From positions 406,953 through 470,952 of the forward strand of contig NZ_BBZF01000014.1 of NCBI RefSeq assembly GCF_020884795.1: a stretch of 64,000 nt of DNA, read 5' to 3'. Below, piece after piece: positions 63,716 to 64,000 of this stretch. The stretch is from Micromonospora okii (GTDB taxonomy: Bacteria > Actinomycetota > Actinomycetes > Mycobacteriales > Micromonosporaceae). A model generated the notes under the pieces. The model made no database searches and was not told the origin of the DNA. It saw only the letters and a program-made list of their open reading frames with translations. The first letter of the stretch is position 1. Each line of letters begins with the position of its first letter. Made by a program: the position numbers and the translations under genes.

Positions 63716-64000
63716 GCCGCCACCCCCCGATCGTCGAGCAGAGCGTCCATGGTCGTGGCGAACGAGCGCCAGAGCTTGCCGGAGCGGGTCAGGTGCTCCC
63801 GGCCGGCGGTGTTGAGCGAGTAGTACTTCCGGTGCGGGCCGGACTCGCTCGGCACGACGTACGTGGTCAGCAGGCCGGCGGCGAAGAGCCGGCGCAGCGT
63901 GCCGTACACGGAGGCGTCCCCGACCTCGTCCAGGCCGGCCTCGCGCAGGCGGCGCAGGATGTCGTAGCCGTAGCCGTCCTCCTCGCGGAGCACGGCCAGG
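63712..64000 (-). CDS. PadR-family transcriptional regulator (partial)
   Basis: The last 96 or so codons are present; the start lies right of base 64000. LAVLREEDGYGYDILRRLRE is the PadR winged-helix N-terminal pattern; ASVYGTLRRLFAAGLLTTYV contains the recognition helix, and HRKYYSLNTAGREHL is the wing. It represses transcription and probably controls the HAAS gene, whose ATG overlaps its stop. Confidence 0.92.
   Translation of the reverse strand, partial: LAVLREEDGYGYDILRRLREAGLDEVGDASVYGTLRRLFAAGLLTTYVVPSESGPHRKYYSLNTAGREHLTRSGKLWRSFATTMDALLDDRGVAA

Overview
The window is very GC-rich actinobacterial DNA and reads like a Micromonosporaceae chromosome, most likely Micromonospora. Evidence: an intact mycothiol gene (mca); many GTG starts and 4-nt stop/start overlaps; XRE/DUF397 regulatory pairs; and a dispersed roughly 52-bp intergenic repeat built on AAGGAAGGGCCCCTTGTTAAC that occurs seven times. 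Genus is inferred from style and gene content, not from rRNA.

Layout. 1-34 kb is a mostly core metabolic and cell-physiology block. It holds a glycosyltransferase cut by the window edge, a TIGR03089 protein, acetoacetate-CoA ligase, a thioesterase, an acyl-CoA dehydrogenase, UDP-glucose dehydrogenase, a giant zinc-ribbon membrane protein of 1,653 aa, purE-purK, a YyaL-type thioredoxin-domain protein, a GGDEF-EAL membrane protein, mca, greA, threonine dehydratase with an amidase, cystathionine gamma-synthase, a HIT protein and msrA. It ends with a translationally coupled three-gene NAGGN osmolyte module (asnO-like, ngg-like, M42 peptidase) and RNase Z. RNase Z lies behind an elaborate leader with a 12-codon peptide and several hairpins.

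34-45 kb is accessory. A 33-repeat type I-E CRISPR array (34.5-36.5 kb) and a 13-repeat array (42.2-43.0 kb) share the same leader but carry different repeat alleles. No cas gene is in the window. Between them lie an XRE/DUF397 cassette with small hypothetical genes, a GH18 chitinase, a decayed CRISPR remnant, a truncated XRE-type protein, a small GntR regulator, a secreted protein with an operator-like promoter and an IS5 transposase relic. The segment from about 40.3 to 44.35 kb is bounded by 259-bp direct repeats (10 differences by eye). The right copy is the 3' end plus terminator of an intact cystathionine beta-synthase gene. The left copy is a pseudogene stub whose breakpoint falls inside a CRISPR repeat and keeps the repeat phase. 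I regard this CRISPR-containing, duplication-bounded island as the most notable structure in the window.

45-64 kb returns to chromosome-like content: a DUF1232 protein, two coupled SGNH hydrolases, a thiolase, two adjacent Bax-inhibitor-1 paralogues, tRNA-Leu(UAA), a large membrane protein, NDH-2, a MoxR/DUF58/DUF4129 operon, a family 5 uracil-DNA glycosylase with a dienelactone hydrolase, an LppU-like anchored protein, and a HAAS/PadR pair cut by the right edge. Several minisatellites and strong perfect hairpins punctuate the intergenic spaces.
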